DNA of 64,000 nt from Pyrocephalus nanus (taxonomy: Eukaryota > Chordata > Aves > Passeriformes > Tyrannidae): assembly GCA_038380795.1 (NCBI GenBank), contig CM076261.1, positions 11,166,556-11,230,555 on the forward strand, in the 5' to 3' direction. The first letter of the stretch is position 1, and each line of letters begins with the position of its first letter. The notes beneath the pieces were generated by a model. It was not told where the DNA came from and searched no databases. It saw only the letters and a list, made by a program, of their open reading frames with translations. Both the position numbers and the translations under genes were made by a program. Positions 63,259 through 64,000 of this stretch are shown one piece after another.

Positions 63259-64000
63259 TGTCGTGGTTTTGCCCACCAGCCCATCTCTGGGGCTGAGGAT
63301 GGTTTTGTCCAGGTAATTTTCGGACAAAAAAGGCCAATCAAAAGTCCAGTGATGCCTTTGCTAATTACGTCTTTAAGAAAACGGAAGAGAAGACTTGTGG
63401 GGAAGTTGAAATTAAGAGCAGTAGCCATGTAGGAGAAAGAAACGGCAGGCCCAAAGAGGGCCAAGGCCCTCTCCTCCCCCGGCTTGGGCCAGGGGGGGAA
63501 CAGGTGTAGTACTGAAGCCCTCTTTTTCTCTCTAGTAAGAGAGTAAAGAAAAAAAAAAGTTTAAAAGACAAACTGTTTGAAGAGAAACTGCTGTGGAAGA
63601 ATTCCAACCGAGAGATAATGGAGTTTCCAAGGTCGAAGCTGGCAGCCGGAGGAGAGAGAAGAAATTCGAAGGGGGGAGAGATGTTTCTTCCTTTTTTGCT
63701 CTCTCTCTTCAGCAGGGAAAAGACTGAAAAGTAATCCCTGCTACTTGTAAAATTTGTTGGAGTAAGGAGACTCCCTATGCGGCTGACGGAGGAGCCTGTG
63801 GATGTACCAAAGAAAACTGAGACTTCATGAGAAGGACTGAGGTGAGGCAAAGTCTTGTTGAAAACTTTGTGACCCTTGAAAGGGATGATGCTTATGCCGG
63901 AGCGAAGATGGCTTGGATAAGCTTGGGATCCATGTGTGTGTGGATCCATACTGCTGTTGAAGATTTATAACTTTAAGAGAGAGAAAGAATCTCATGCTGG
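63259..64000 (+). mobile_element. LTR of an endogenous retrovirus, family A, + orientation, cut by window end
   Basis: It begins TGTCGTGGTTTTG, identical to the terminus of the 16417-17900 element, and runs past the last base of the window. A TTTAAGAAAA box lies at 63372-63381, 113 nt from the 5' edge, matching the spacing in the other two copies. The first 180 nt are about 90% identical by eye to the minus-strand copy. Because the right side is missing, it may be a solo LTR or the 5' LTR of a longer provirus. No retroviral coding sequence is visible. A minus-strand open frame of 194 codons inside it is incidental. Confidence 0.9.

Noticed and set aside
63365..63949. 194-codon minus-strand open frame
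   Set aside because: Antisense to the LTR starting at 63259. A similar GC-rich LTR stretch in the other copy also yields chance frames.
16417..64000. Idea that the LTRs at 16.4 kb and 63.3 kb are the two ends of one provirus
   Set aside because: They are in opposite orientation and 45 kb apart. The first has its own target-site duplication, and no retroviral genes lie between them.

Overview
This 64 kb window is vertebrate, and almost certainly avian, nuclear DNA. It is AT-rich and has one eukaryotic protein-coding exon with a canonical splice acceptor. It also has several CR1 LINE fragments whose 3' ends carry the ATTCTATG-type octamer repeats typical of archosaurs, and several bird-style retroviral LTRs. 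No prokaryotic operon, tRNA, rRNA or CRISPR array is visible.

Layout. Positions 1-456 are the end of an intron. Positions 457-950 are the terminal coding exon of a type II classical cadherin on the + strand, with p120-catenin- and beta-catenin-binding cytoplasmic segments. CDH12 is the best guess, and the paralogues CDH18, CDH9 and CDH10 are the alternatives to exclude. A 3' UTR of uncertain length follows. The remaining ~60 kb looks like a gene desert downstream of the cadherin, as expected for the CDH12/CDH18/CDH10/CDH9 neighbourhood of vertebrate genomes.

The desert is punctuated by transposable elements. There are two complete solo LTRs of one family: 9337-10661 on + and 16417-17900 on -. 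Each has long terminal inverted repeats and an exact 5-bp target-site duplication. A third member begins at 63259 and runs off the window end. A different LTR family gives 13007-14054 (+). A third family gives 19041-19600 (-) and a fragment at about 62935-63175 (-). CR1 pieces lie at 33103-34893 (-, with a broken reverse-transcriptase ORF), 43137-43580 (-), 44080-44460 (+), 46767-47044 (+) and about 57570-57812 (+).

The rest is unannotated AT-rich sequence with homopolymers and two small 22-bp tandem duplications, one of them an internal perfect dyad. A few stretches have the look of conserved non-coding elements, and there is one possible antisense exon (53627-53748). I found no convincing new biological system. 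The most useful leads are the LTR architecture (a TTTAAG box about 110 nt from the 5' edge in three copies), the dyad duplication and the candidate antisense exon.
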